From Lithobates sylvaticus (taxonomy: Eukaryota > Chordata > Amphibia > Anura > Ranidae), in assembly GCA_028564925.1 (NCBI GenBank), contig CM053027.1, forward strand, positions 245,111,649 through 245,175,648: a stretch of DNA of 64,000 nucleotides, given 5' to 3'. Made by a program: the position numbers and the translations under genes. The first letter of the stretch is position 1; each line of letters opens with the position of its first letter. Shown here piece after piece: positions 23,701-36,340 of this stretch. The notes beneath the pieces were generated by a model. That model did not search any database, had not been told where the DNA came from, and was given only the letters and a program-made list of their open reading frames with translations.

Positions 23701-24604
23701 CATATTCCGAAACCCAGCTTTCCCCCCGGGCCTTGACATTAAAGCTTTCCAGTGGTGGCTTGATAAAGGGTTATACAGAATAGGACACTTCCTCAGACCT
23801 ATGGGCCCACTTTCTAAGGCATACTGTGTTAGTAAATTGGACATGCCATCATCTGAATTCTTCAGATTTTCTCAGATCTCTAACTTCCTGAACAAAAAAT
23901 GCAAATCATTACCTAACGGGCCCCAAATAACTGAGTATGAAACGTGGTGTGGCCAGACCACTGAGCAGAGGGGAGGGATCTCTGTAATCTATAAAGCACT
24001 ATCCTCGTCACAGTCCAAGACACCTTACATGCTAGCATGGGAGGAAGACCTAGACCAACAATGGAACCTTGATACTTGGCATAGACACTTCTCCCGCTCC
24101 TTCAAGGGCATCCTCAATCCTTGCCTAATGGAAACTAGTATTAAGGTACTGTCTAGATGGTACCTGGTTCCCTCAAAGCTAGCTAAAATTTTTCCTTCTG
24201 CATCACCTCTCTGTTTTCGGGGTTGTCATTTAAGAGGGGATATGCTCCACATTTGGTGGACCTGCCCCAGAATTCGTCAGTTCTGGCGCAAGATTTTTGT
24301 TTGGATCAGCAAAATATCCAGAATACCAATCCACATGTCCCCACTCATTGCGCTCCTTAATTTCCCGGTGCAGGGAGTATCCAGGAGTACACAACGCCTT
24401 ATTTATTTTATTCTCCTGGGGGCCAAACTCACTCTAGCCAAGGCTTGGAAACAACCATATGTCTCAACTCTACTAGCTAAAAGAAAAATCTCATGGATCA
24501 TGAACCAGGAAAAAATGGCAAGTGTCCTCCTGGATCGCTCAGCCGCATTCACTGCCACATGGGAGCCATGGGCTACATTGGTGGGAGTTACCATCCCACA
24601 TTGA
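20799..24604 (+). pseudogene. LINE ORF2 (endonuclease and reverse transcriptase), two frame changes
   Basis: Starts MANAPFIPPPLKIISHNAQ. The AP-like endonuclease covers about the first 230 residues: QETHF, SYYAPN, GGDSN, ARIDHILV and WSDHS are all present. The reverse transcriptase follows: APGPDGF, LPKPNKD, YRPISL, QVGFIPGK, SLDLQKAFDSV, and the catalytic FADD at 22931-22942. The C-terminus has a Cys/His cluster (LHIWWTCP). The frame changes once in an A-run near 21475 and once near 22810, where GTR and AQGCPLSPL are in different frames. Each needs only a small indel, so this copy died recently. The intact product nicks target DNA and copies the element RNA onto it. Confidence 0.9.
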
Positions 24605-25433
24605 CCTCGATTATACCACTCCCATGCACACCCCTCTCCAGACGGTTCCTGCCAACATCTTCCTACTCCTTCTTATCTCTTCTTTTCTTCCTCTTTTCCT
24701 TTCCTCCTATTCTATTCTCTTCTTTCTTCTGCTCCCTGAGCTACGACCCTCAATCTTTCAAGCCTATACCTAGACCGATATCAGACTTAGTCGGTAAGGA
24801 TAGTTCCGTCAAGCTTTTCTGCACGGATCTGGTCCCTACTGATAGGCAAACTAGTTACGAGTTCTCTCTTAATTTTTTTTTTTTAGTTCATAGAGTCATT
24901 GCTACCTCTCCTGGAAAATTTCAATAAATTACATGGTCAATTCAGTTACCTGACCTTTCTTAATGCTCTCTCATACCCAGGTCCGGGCCTTTCTAGTTTT
25001 TGCTCTAGGGCAGGTGCAACCTTCGGTGATTTTTACTAAGGGGGTACTGGGGACTGGTGGATTCGGCCACAGCATGATCCCTATTGGGGTGGCAGCTCCT
25101 CACTCCCCTCTCCTACCACCCACTCAGTCTAAAACACCCTTTGATGCATGCTATGCCCGTTATAATTATTGTGTTGTTTCATTAGACCTTCAGCACGTAC
25201 TAGTGTTGACATATATGGATAACGCTTGTTGGTCTCTTCTGTAATTTTTCTGTTTCGTTTTTGATTATTACTTATTTTTATTTTTTTTTTATTATTTTTT
25301 GTTCTTGATAAATGCTTGGTCATTACTTTGACCTTGTTGGTCGACTCAGGTTTGATGATGTCCAATCTAAATTACTATTTCCTAATGTAACTCTGTCTTC
25401 CTTTGTTATGAAAATAAAATATATTGAAAGATA
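24605..25433 (+). other. 3' UTR of the LINE
   Basis: Non-coding, T-rich, with the stop at 24602-24604 before it. It ends in a short A-rich tail at 25409-25433 directly before the second copy of the 15-bp target duplication. Confidence 0.8.
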
Positions 25434-25448
25434 AGAAAGAAGACTGTT

Positions 25449-25953
25449 ATTAAAGGTCAGTTTATTACTAAAATCACAGTGTATATATGGGCATTTCTTT
25501 TCTGCAGTGGTTACTGGGCTGCTTTCAAACTGATCCGCAGGTGCAGAGCAGTTTACCTGCGGGTTACCTGCACTGAGCCATAGACTTCTATTAGACTTCT
25601 ATTATTACCTGCAGAATATAATAAAAGTCTATTGCAAACTACAGGAAAGCCAAAGGTGCACTGCGTTGCACACGTGGTGCGGGTAAACTGCAGCGCATCA
25701 GTGTGAAAGCAGCCTCGGACCCCTTTCACGTGGTCAGTCCGACCAATTGGACCCTCCATTTACCTCTAAGTAGTGGCAGACATAAACCGACTTGTGTTCT
25801 ACCTCCAATAAGATCCACTAAAAAGTATCGTGGGCTGCGTCTGAGTCCGCTCTGCAAATGCAGAGTGGGCACGGACATGCCATCCACCCGATCCATTCAT
25901 TGTGGCCCGTGACCGGTTACCAAGTCGCTTAAGTGGCCCTCGCTCTTCAAAAA
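25449..25953. repeat. Right part of the split hAT MITE, with a possible inner palindrome
   Basis: Between about 25520 and 25712, gctgctttcaaactgat and atcagtgtgaaagcagc face each other, with ctgcgggttacctgc-type inner matches, so a small MITE may lie here. The rest is the hAT MITE interior. No gene. Confidence 0.45.
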
Positions 25954-25975
25954 GTTGGGCACCCTTAATTTAACT

Positions 25976-26682
25976 CATTATACATATATTTCAGAAACAA
26001 TTTTTTACCTAACCTAACCCACAGGGGCACATTGCTGTGGAAGTGATTAGGAAGCTCTAGAGATGTTTAGATCCTGTTTGGATTCTGTGTTATTGGTGAC
26101 AGGAGATGAAGGATTAAATGCTAGGCTAGAGATGGGATGTATGGTTGGGATGGCGGCTGGAAAGTCATAAAAAAGGAGCTAGCTGGGGAGGGAAAAAGGA
26201 GGCTGTAGGGTTATGTGGTGTTGGTGACAAAAGATGATGGATGATGGCTGGGCTGGAGGTGGGTAGGGATGGTGCCAATGTTCAAATCAAAAGTAAGTTC
26301 AAGTTAAACATTGGTTATTTGATTTTTTGGCGATGAACCGAACATATGGGGCGTTCACAGCAAATTTGAGCACCGCCGAGTGTCCCATAATGCACTGCGA
26401 GATCACAGTGCATTAACGACGGCTGATTGGTCAAAGCATGCACCTAACCTGGATGCTTTGGCCAATCAAAGCGCAATCTTCTGTGAGAGCCATGATTGGC
26501 CAAAGGCAGGGTACTTTTGGCCAATCATGGCTCAGGGGTCTAAATCCTCGCCCCACACTATATAAGGCTGCTTACACGGCAGCCATATGTAGTGTGATAA
26601 CATGGAGATTGAGAGAACTTGAGCTAGATTAGGCAAGTTAGTTAGTGGCATGCAGGGCAGGCAGTTTAGTATAAATAAATAA

Positions 26683-26685
<3 letters not shown>
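25976..26685. other. No gene; dispersed repeat with TATA-like box
   Basis: Around 26340-26640 the sequence contains repeated ccaatcatggct/agccatgattggcc inverted motifs, then actatataaggctgc near 26557 like a promoter. A related stretch lies at 40680-40860. It looks like the promoter part of a dispersed element, but no protein is encoded. Confidence 0.4.

Positions 26686-26732
<47 letters not shown>
26686..26732. repeat. (TA)n microsatellite
   Basis: About 23 TA units lead straight into the left end of the Tc1 element, which inserts at TA. Confidence 0.9.
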
Positions 26733-26735
<3 letters not shown>

Positions 26736-28349
26736 TATCTCACAAAAGTGAGTACACCCTCACGTTTTTGTAAATAATTTATTATATCTTTTCATGAGAC
26801 AACACTGAAAAAATTACACTTTGCTACAATGTAAAGTAGTGAGTGTACAGCTGGTATAACAGTGCAAATTTGCTGTCCCTTCAAAATAACTCAACACACA
26901 GCCATTAATGTCTTAACCGCTGGCAACAAAAGTGAGTACACCCCCTAAGTGAAAATGCCCAAATTGGGCCCAATTAGCCATTTTCCCTCCGCAATGTCAT
27001 GTGACTCATTAGTGTTACAAGGTCTCAGGTATGAATGGGGACCAGGCGTGTTAAATTTGGTGTTATCCTACTCACTATCTCACACTGGTCACTGGAAGTT
27101 CAACATGGCACCTCATGGCAAAGAACTATGAGGAAAAAAAGAATTGTTGCTCTACATAAAGATGACCTAGGCTATAAGAAGATTGCCAAGACCCTGAAAC
27201 TGAGCTGCAACACAGTGGCCAAGACCATATAGCGGTTTAACAGGACAGGTTCCACTCAGAACATGCCTTGCCATGGTCGACCAAAGAAGTTGAGTGCATG
27301 TGCTCAACGTCATATGCAAAGGTTGTCTTTGGGAAATAGACGTATGAGTGCTGCCAGCATTGCTTCAGAGGTTGAAGAGATGGGGGGTCAGCCTGTCAGT
27401 GCTCAGACCATATGCTGAACACTTCATCAAATTGGTCTGCATGGCTGTCATCCCAGAAGGAAACCTTTTCTAAAGATGATGAACAAGAAAGCTTGCCAAC
27501 AGTTTGCTGAAGACAAGCAGACTAAGGACATGGATTATTAGAACTATGTCCTGTAATATGGTTTCAAGATAAACTTATTTGGTTCAGATGGTGTCAAGCG
27601 TGTGTGGCGGCAACCAGGTGAGGAGTACAAAGACAAGTTTGTCTGGCCTACAGTCAAGCATGGTGGTGACAATGTCATGTTCTGGGGCTGCATGAGTGCT
27701 GCCGACACTGTGGAGCTACAGTTCATTGAGGGAACCATGAATGCCAATATGTAATGTGACATACTGAAGCAGAGCACGATCCCCTCCCTTCGGAGACTGG
27801 GCCGCAGGGTAGAATTCCAACATGATAACGATCCCCAAACACACCTCCAAGACGACCACTGCCTTGCTTAAGGAGCTCAGGGTAATGGACTGGCCAAGCA
27901 TGTCTCCAGACCTAAACAATATTGAGCATCTGTGGGGCATCCTCAAACGGAAGGTCAAGGTCTCAAACTTTCACCAGCTCTGTGATGTCATCATGAAGGA
28001 GTGGAAGAGGACTCCTATGGCAACTTGAGAAGCTCTGGTGAACTCCATGCCCAAGAGGGTTAAGACAGTGCTGGAAAATAATGGTGGCCACACAAAATAT
28101 TGACACTTTGGGCCCAATATGAAAATTTTCACTTAAAGGTGTATTCACTTTTGTTGCCAGCGGTTTAGCCATTAATAGCTGTGTGTTGAGTTATTTTGAG
28201 GGGGACAGCAAATTGACACTGTTATACCAGCTGTACACTCACTACTTTACATTGTAGCAAAGTGTAATTTCTTCAGTGTTCCCACATAAAAAGATATAAT
28301 AAAATATTTACAAAAATGTGAGGGGTGTACTCACTTTTGTGAGATTCTG
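26733..28349 (+). mobile_element. Tc1-type DNA transposon, copy 1
   Basis: The ends are cagtatctcacaaaagtgag and ctcacttttgtgagattctg, flanked by TA on both sides. Size is 1,617 bp. The terminal repeats are long and their inner parts include tttacaaaaatgtgaggg. It carries a decayed transposase gene. Two related copies lie at 38990-40392 and 53633-55154. Confidence 0.92.
27105..28103 (+). pseudogene. Tc1 transposase, several breaks
   Basis: The N-terminal helix-turn-helix region reads in parts (RIVALHKDDLGYKKIAKTLKLSCNTVAKTI). Later parts show VKHVWRQPGEEYKDK-like and MSPDLNNIEHLWGIL, so the catalytic Glu of this copy is kept. Several in-frame stops (for example TAG after AKTI near 27230) and frame changes make it dead. 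The family cuts and pastes at TA. Confidence 0.85.
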
Positions 28350-28395
28350 TATATATATATACAGTGCAGGCAGTGTAATATATGTATATATATTG

Positions 28396-28895
28396 TGAGG
28401 ATTCGGGGTGATTAGGTTCAAGTGGTGCATGCAGTTTTACAGAAACGTGCCACTCCAGACTGCATTTTTAGGGCATGACATCCCACTTTTATTTAAAAGA
28501 AACAAAAAAGTTCAAACAATAATCTTCTCTCGGTGGGGGTTCCACCATCACTGTATAACCAAACGATAGCCTCCTGGCTTACTCACTGTCAGCTTTGTGC
28601 TGATTTAGTCGCAGGCTACACCTGCCTGTTTCAAATGTACACACAGACTGCCACCTGCAGTCTTAGACTCCGAGACCTCCTGTCTCTTTCTCCTGGAGCC
28701 GTCTCCTACTGGAACCCTCCCGACCTCCTGGCCAGACTTCCTGTCTGCTGGGCGGAGCTGTCTATAAGTCTGAGCACTGACTTCTCTTCCTGGGACGTTT
28801 ATGAACCCAGCCCACAGGTGTGCAATTAGTATTCCTGCCAAAATCAGGCATACACTGCAAATATGCACCTGTGACATGGGGGGCGCATCTCCACA
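28396..28895. mobile_element. Possible solo LTR (fossil)
   Basis: The stretch begins TGTGAGGATT and ends CTCCACA, lies between TA-rich runs, and has a TATA-like ctataag near 28763. Length of about 500 bp fits a solo LTR. There is no internal coding region and the target duplication cannot be read in the TA-rich flanks. It may instead be an unrelated repeat. Confidence 0.25.
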
Positions 28896-28974
28896 ATATA
28901 TATACACACAGTGCAGGGTTTATAGTGAAGAGTATATAATACAATGTATTGAAGTGGTTAAGGGGAATCCTATG

Positions 28975-30440
28975 ACAGAATTAAGAAAAAATGGCAGGGT
29001 CTGGTATAGATTTTAAGAGGCACTCCATGCCAAAATTTGAAAAAAAAAACACAACGTGGAGTCCCCCCCCCCCCAAAATCCATATGAGGCCCTTTGGGTC
29101 TGGCATAGATTTTTAAGGGGAACTCCACGGCAAAATAAAAAAAAAAAATTGTTGCGGGGTCCCCCCAAAAGCTATACGAGACCAAGCAGCCGGGCAGGCC
29201 AGGAAAGGAGGGACAGACGAGTGAGTGCCACCCCTGAACCATACCAAGCCTGCTTTCTCTCAACATGGGATGTGGACAAGAGCCTCTTCCCGACAACCCT
29301 GGCAATTGGTTGTCGGAGTCTGCAGGCAGGGGGCTTATCGGAATCTTGAAGCCCTCAGATCCCCCCCATGTGAATGGGTATCGGGTACATTGTACCCTTA
29401 CCCATTCACCAAAAAAAAGTGTCAAAAAGTAAAAACCACAGTTTTTGACAATTCCTTTATTAAAAAAGAAAAAAAAGGGTCCCACGATGTCCATCCATCT
29501 TCAATCACGCCGCCCGACGGATGTGAAAAATAGAAAAAATAAAAACGCTCTGCCTTGATGGGAGGCCTCTCGGCGACTGTTGTCTCTTGGCTGTGAGAAC
29601 TGTTATATAGGCAAGGGCGGGGCCACCTGGTGACCTAACCAAGTGACCCTGCCCCCTTCTGATATCATATAATGTCAGACGGGGGCAGGGTCATCCAGTT
29701 ACATCAGCGGGTGGCCTCACCCTTGCCTATGTAAGAGCTGTCAAAAAGACAGAAGTCGCTGGGAAGCCTCCCCTGGAGGCAGAGTTTTTTTAATCTTTTT
29801 TAAATTTTTCCGGTCAGTCAGGCGGCGTGATTGAGGACAATTGTCAAAAACTCGAGATTCGGGGTTCCCAGATGGAGGGGCGAGATCTGGGGGGTCTTGT
29901 TAAAGGGGGTTTCCAGATTCCGATAAGCCTCCCGCTCACAGACTCCGACAACCAGTGGCCAGGGTTGTCGGGAAGAGGCCCTTGTCCCCATAAACATGGG
30001 GACAAGGTGCTGTGGGGAGGACCCCAAAGCACCCTCCCCATGTGGAGGGCATGTGGCCTGGTATGGTTCAGGAGGGGGGCCTCGCTCACCCCCCTATCCT
30101 GACCTCCAAGCTGCATGCTCGGATAAGGGTCTGGTATTGACGTTGAGGGGGAGCCTTGATATTTTATCTATATTGCTGGGAGCTGGAGTAACATTACAGC
30201 AGCAAGAAATTTAAATGACATTTTTTTCCTTTAGAAATGTAATTTTTCTGCAGCACTGTTCTACTCATCACATAGATGCACCACTTTACAGGCAGATTAA
30301 AGGAACCCCCAGGCATGATATTTAAAGGAACATTTCATTTTAATTGTTTCACTTTAAGCATTATTAAAATCAGTCGTTTTAAAAACTATTTTTTGCATTG
30401 ATACATGTCCCCTAGGGCAGTACCCGGGTCCCCATAGACA
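28975..30440. mobile_element. Foldback element 2
   Basis: The left arm (about 28990-29420) and right arm (about 29860-30170) are inverted copies that share the module ccgacaaccctggc ... cttatcggaatc with foldback elements 1 and 3. The loop (about 29430-29850) has two facing copies of ttatataggcaaggg/cccttgcctatgtaa and facing ggggcagggtca motifs. From 30230 to 30430 the right flank matches the outer arm of element 1 (cattgatacatgtcccct). More diverged than elements 1 and 3. Non-coding. Confidence 0.7.
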
Positions 30441-32584
30441 TTTTCTGGGTGGACGACTGGTGAGAGGGGGAAAACTGTGGTATGAAATAATTTTGACTAA
30501 TAGGGATAGGATGGGGTGAGCTGGATGGTGGTTCATGAAAGGAAGGAAGATGTGACAGGGACGTGGAGCTGTAGTTATGTGGGAAGGAGGGGGGAGCAGG
30601 GAGAGCACTGCATGATTGTTGTGTAGCAGCAAGATTGCAGGCAGATCAGAGTGAGTTTAAGAATGAAAATTGTGGGCTGAGAGTAAACGGGTGATGACCA
30701 GTTAGGGGAAAATAAGATATTTGGTGGTCAAAGCTGGGGGATGGGATGGAGGAGAGAGTTTTCAGTTGTTTAGAGTGAGAGAGGGGAGCGGCTATGTGAG
30801 CGGCTCTGTGAGATGCAGGATTGCTGTTCAGTGGAACTGTGTGAAATGCCAACAAAATAAATGTATGACATTTTTCGGCAGAACAAAATGATTGCTGGTG
30901 TAGGGCAGAATGGATGCAGTTGGAGTGGGCAAATCGTCTGTTTAATGGTGACAGCAGGGGGTTGGATAGTAGAGCGGGAAGAGAGGGGAAGGTGGAACCT
31001 AGCAGCACTGCAAAGGAGGTGGGTCCAAAAGAGTACACAGGGGCCCAAGGCAGCAGGACCTGGAAAGGAGGAGGGGGGCGGTGGGAGGGGGGAAGCATAT
31101 ATAGCAAAGGATGCGCTCCATTTTCATCCTGTAACCGATGAATGTCTGCGGGAGACAGGGAAATAAAAGCAGGCTTTTAGCGGCTAAAGAATTCAGGCAT
31201 ACAAGGGAGCTGCATGGGCCCCCCTGGAGCATGGGGCCGGGGTCGCAATTGTGACCCCTGCGACCCCTGTAGCTACACCCCTGATACTCAACTTCAACCT
31301 TCCCTGAGATCCTTGTCACACTTAAACAGTCTTCCTGCCAGTCCATTGTTGTCATGAAACATTCCTTCTTCCCTCTAGCAACTGTGTCAGGTCTCACAGA
31401 AGGTCACTCGTGTAATGATCTAAAGCTGTCAGAGATGTTCTGCGTTGCAGTACTGTGGTTTTAAAAACATCTTCCTTAACCCCTATAAATCCAAACCCTA
31501 ACTTTAGAATCAAACCAAACGTTTAACCCCGGATCATTTACCCCAACACAAACTAAACCCCTGTAGGTCCATAGTTTTTCAAAAGTGTTACGATGTCCTG
31601 CACCAAACATTAGGTCACACTGCTGAGTTCTACTTGCTATTTGTTCTTAGTACTGAGAATAACTTATGAATTTGGGCACACTGTACTACAAGATTTTTAG
31701 ATAGAAATATTAGAGCAATCCAGTGCAATGTTACTTTTCTTTAAAACTAGATTTTTCATGTATGTAATAACACAGCATTACAGCGTTTCAGCAAGAATTT
31801 AACTGTTTTAGACAGAATACATGGGCTAAAAGTATTGAAAAGATCTTAATCATCAACCTAATTCATATGCAAAACATTCCCTCCTTTTTCTAATTTCTTT
31901 CTAGCTTCTCATTAAAAAAAATGAGAATTTCATTATGTCCTGGGAAAGCTTTGAAATGTGGCATGTACAGACATGGGGAGAATTGTCAGTGTATGAAACG
32001 TAAGACTTTTCATGCTCCAATCCTCTGTCAGGAGAATGTAACCATTGCCATATTCCTTAGGGTGTAGGTGTTGCAGTGGTAATTTCAAAGAAAAGCCATA
32101 AGCACAGCATGCATCATCATGTCTGTGCTTTCTAATATAAACATGAATTGGTTCAAATTCAGTATTGGTTAAAAAGCAGATACCATTCATGTAGTTCTGC
32201 ATTTCTATTTGCTTTATACCCACAACTGTCTGTCTGATATACAGTAAAACTTCATATACAAAATTCACATTGGGTGATGCTTAGGGGTCACATTACCTGA
32301 GAGTTTGAGCAACGAGTGCTCTTTCACTTTAAAAAAATGTTTGCTTGCTTACTAATGCATTCCTGTACAGACTCATCTATAATGGCATGGTCAATTATGG
32401 TTGTATTAGTTCTTCAAAGCTGGGATTTAGCTTGATGTGAGCAATCAATTCAATATTTAGGTGAAGAATTCACCAAGTTGCATTTTTTTAACTCAAGATG
32501 TTGTAATTTTATAAATAGGAATATTTAAAAAAAATAGCTGTCAATATTCCATAAATATTATAAAAAATGAATGATGTGTAAACA
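30441..32584. other. No gene; one MITE end
   Basis: G-rich on the plus strand up to about 31170, then AT-rich. At 31186-31281 a sequence ends gtagctacacccctg, the end of a known hAT-type MITE, with a degraded left end. Open frames at 30646-31397 show no domain and are probably chance. Confidence 0.45.
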
Positions 32585-34931
32585 AATTCAAAAGCCCCGG
32601 AGGATTTGGCTGGTCAATGACCGGAGCACTTTTTACAATTTGGCACTGTGCTGCTTTAACTGGTAATTGTGCGGTCATGCAATGTTGTACCCAAACAAAA
32701 TTTGCGTCCTTTTTCCCACAAATAGAGCTTAATTTGATGGTATTTGATTGCCTCTGTGTTTTTTATTTTTTTGCAAACTAAATGTTAAAAGACTGAAAAT
32801 GTTGAAAAAAATTATATTTTCTACTTTTTGTTATAAACAAAATTTAATAAACTAAATTTTAGTCATACATTTAGGCCAAAATGTATTCAGTCACATGTCT
32901 TTGGTAATAAAAATAAGCATATATTGTTTTGCGCAAAAGTTATAGCGTCTACAAACTAGGGCACATTTTCTGGAATTTACGCAGCTTTTAGTTTATGACT
33001 GCCTATGTCATTTCTTAAAGGTGCTAAAATGGCAGGGCAGTACAACCCCCCCCCCCCCCCCCCCCATGACCCAATTTTGGAAAGTAGACAACCCAAGGAA
33101 ATTGCTGATAGGCATGTTGAGTCCATTGAACATTTTATATTTTGCCACAAGTTCCTGGAAAATTTTATTAATTAATTTTTTTGCACAAAGTTGTCACTAA
33201 ATGATCTCTCAAACATGCCATGCGCATATGTGAAATTACACCCCAAATACATTCTGCTGTTCCTCTTCAGTACAGGGATACCACATGTGTGAGACTTTTT
33301 GGGAGCCTATCCGCGTACAGGACCCCAAAAACCAAGCACCACCTTCAGACTTTCTAAGGGCGTAAAATGGTGATCTCACTTCCTCACTACCTATCACAGA
33401 GACCATGAAATGACAAGATACAACCCCCCCCCCCCCCCCATTTTGGAAAGAAGACACTTCAAGCTATTTGCTGAGAGACATGTTGAGTCCATGGAATATT
33501 TTATATTTTGCCACAAGTTTCGGGAAAATTTAATTTTTTTAGTTTTTTACACAACGTTGTCACTACATTTTATATTGTTCAAACATGGAATAGTTATATG
33601 TAGAATTACACCCCAAAATACATTCTGCTGCTTCTCCTGAGTACGGGGATACCACATGTGTGGAACTTTTTGGCAGTCTAACTGCCTACAGGACCCCGAA
33701 AATCAATCACCGCCTTCAGGCTTTCTAAGGGCGTACATTTTTGATTTCAGTCCCCACTGCGTATCACAGTTTCGGAGGCGATGAAATTCCCAGATAGCAC
33801 AAACCCCCCCCCCCCCCCCCCACAATGACCCCATTTTGGAAAGTAGACACCCCAAGCTATCAGCATGTTAAGTATTTTGCAGATCTCGCTTTTTGTCACA
33901 AAATTTAGAAAATTTAAAATTCTTTCTTCATTTTCAAAAATAAATGAGATCTGCAAAATACTCACCATGCCTCTTAGCAAATACCTTCGGGTGTCTACTT
34001 TCCCAAGTGGGGTCATTTGAGGGGGGTTTGTGCTATCTGGACATTTCAGGGCCTTGGTAACTGTGATAGGTAGTGAGGAGAATCTTAGTGACATCAGCCT
34101 GAGGAGTTTGCTGCTAACGGCGAGGCTCTGATGTGAAGTTACCCTGACCGATTCTCTGCACATTATACGCTGTACTGAATGGGCGGTTTGTGAGTGCACA
34201 TTTTGGTGGATAAAACCTTGGCTTTGTTTTATGGTACACAGGTGTACACTATTTTTGGCATTTCTTTTCTCTTTACATATTCGGCAACTGAGGACATCTG
34301 AACCCGGGAGAATTGAAATACCATTCACCATGAGACAAATCCCCAGCCTGTCAGTAATTAACTAGCACTGAGAAGGGAGGACTAATTGCTGTTTTAGTAT
34401 ATGCCATTTTATGAATGTAATCAACATTGGCTGCTCGTATGATTTTTTTAGGAGATGATATTGCAAATATCTGCAAACATTTGGAGTATAACACTTTACA
34501 GAAATTGCACAATTAGCACTTTTTGGGTTTTTATTAATATTAAGTATTTCCTATTCATTTTATATGCACTGATTACACATATTGATGTTTTTTTTTTAGG
34601 AAATTATTAATTTTCTCTGCACTGATTACACATATTGATGTTTTTTTAGGAAGTGGATATTTATTGAGGTGTGAGGGAGCACCACAGTGGAGTTTTTCAA
34701 TGGATTATTAATGGGCGGTTTGCACAGTTTTTTATATGAATGGTTTTTAGCATATTTTATATTTGGATTACTCACCATTAATGCAATTAATTAGCTATAT
34801 TCATCAGATCTGCACATTTATCTATCTATTTATTACTTTTTTCCACTGTGATTTCATTATATATTTATTAGCGCACCAATTTTTCTTTTTATTTAGGTAG
34901 TGAGGAGTAAAATCACAATTTTACTCCTTTA

Positions 34932-35200
34932 GGCCCCTTTCACACTGGGGCGGTGGGTGCGTCGGCGGTAAAGCGCAGCTATTTTCAATGGGCAGGAGTG
35001 GTGGAAGATACACACCGCTCCTTCACCGCTACAAAAATGCTGCTAGCAGGACTTTTTTTTAGCGAGCTGCCAGTGCACCACTCCAGTCTGAAAGCCCTCA
35101 AGCTTTCACATTGGAAACACAGCAGCGGCTCTTTCATAGCGCTTTGCAGGCGCTATTTTTAGTGCTGTAGTGCCTGCAAAGCGCTCCAGTGTGAAAGGGG
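34932..35200. mobile_element. MITE with ggcccctttcacactg termini, copy 1
   Basis: Left end ggcccctttcacactgggg after TTA; right end ccagtgtgaaagggg. It sits inside an array unit at ccctTTAGAA; the unit near 35410 shows the same site without the insert (cgcccttagaaagcctgaa). Same family as 41862-42279 and 58155-58596. Confidence 0.8.
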
Positions 35201-36340
35201 TAGAAGGCCTGAAGGCGGTGCTTGGTTTTTGGGGTCCTGTACGTGGCTAGGCTCCCAAAAAGTCTCACACATGTGACATACACAGGAGAAGCAGCAGAAT
35301 GTATTTTGGGGTGTAATTCCACATATAACCATGCCATGTTTGAACAATATATCATTTAGTGACAACTTTGTGTAAAAAAAAAGTAGTGAGGAAGTGAAAT
35401 CACCATTTTACGCCCTTAGAAAGCCTGAAGGCGATGATTTGTTTTCGGTGTCCTGTACACAGCTAGGCTCCAAAAAAGCCTCACACATGTGATATCCCCA
35501 TACTCAGGAGAAGCAGCAGAATATATTTCGGGGTGTCATTTCACATATGTCCATGGCTTGTTTGAGCAATAGATCATTTAGTGACAACTTTGTGCAACAA
35601 ATTTTTTTTTTTTAATTTTCCCACAACTTGTGGCAAAATATAAAATATTCCATGGACTCAACAAGCCTCTCATCAAATAGCTTGGGGTGTCTACTTTCCA
35701 AAATGGGGTCATTTGGGGGGGGGGGGTTATGCTATCTTGGCATTTTATGGCCTTCAAAACTGTGAAAGGTAGTGATGAGTGAAATCAAAAATGTACACCC
35801 TTAGAAAGCCTGAAGGCAGTGATTTGTTTTTGGGGTCCTGTACATGGCTAGGCTCTCAAAAAGTCTCACACATGAGGTATCCCTGTACTCAGGAGAAGCA
35901 GCAGAATGTATTTTGGGGTGTAATTCCACATATAACCATGCCATGTTTGAACAATATATCATTTAGTGACAACTTTGTGCAAAAAAAAAAACAAAGTGTA
36001 ATTTTCCAGGAACTTGTGGCAAAATATAAAATATTCCATGGACTCAACATGGCTATCAGCAAATAGTTTGGGGTGTCTACTTTCCAAAAAGGTTTAATTT
36101 GGGGGGGGGGGGGGGGTTGAACTGTCCTGGCATTTTATGCACAACATTTAGAAGCTTATGTCACACATCACCCACTTTTCTAACCACTTGAAGACAAAGC
36201 CTTTTCTGACACTTTGTGTTTACATGAAAAAAAAATTTTTGCAAGGAAATTACTTTGAACCCCAAAAAATTATATATTTTTTAAAGGAAAGGCCCTACAG
36301 ATTAAAATGGTGGGTGTTGCAATTTTTTTTTCCTCACACA

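Larger units (their letters stand above)
17932..25433 (+). mobile_element. Full-length L1-like LINE, 15-bp target duplication
   Basis: The 15-bp string agaaagaagactgtt occurs at 17917-17931 and again at 25434-25448, exactly bracketing the element. It holds a GC-rich 5' region with tandem monomers, ORF1, an unusually long inter-ORF gap, ORF2 and a 3' region ending in an A-rich tail (gaaaataaaatatattg) rather than a pure poly-A. The preserved 15-bp duplication and only two frame changes in ORF2 suggest a fairly recent insertion. It moved by target-primed reverse transcription into the hAT MITE. Confidence 0.93.
17847..25967. mobile_element. hAT-type MITE, interrupted by a LINE
   Basis: The left end is caggggtgcccaac (17847) and the right end gttgggcaccctta (ends 25967). 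The flanks are atttaaat (17839-17846) and atttaact (25968-25975), a 7 of 8 match to an 8-bp hAT target duplication. Without the LINE the element would be about 0.6 kb. It holds no transposase. It must be older than the LINE inside it. Confidence 0.82.

Noticed and set aside
26540-26600. Promoter of a host gene (actatataaggctgc)
   Set aside because: A related sequence occurs at 40680-40860, so it belongs to a dispersed repeat, and no exon follows.
28396-28895. Full LTR element
   Set aside because: At most a solo LTR; no internal region, no second copy and no readable target duplication.
30646-31397. 153- and 132-codon minus-strand frames
   Set aside because: No domain, skewed base content (C/T-rich on that strand), no splice or start context of note.
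33747-34331. Minus-strand frame with a CRICKEKR motif, a little like a piggyBac zinc finger
   Set aside because: The cysteine pattern is incomplete, and the frame runs through poly-C array DNA; the likeness is too weak.
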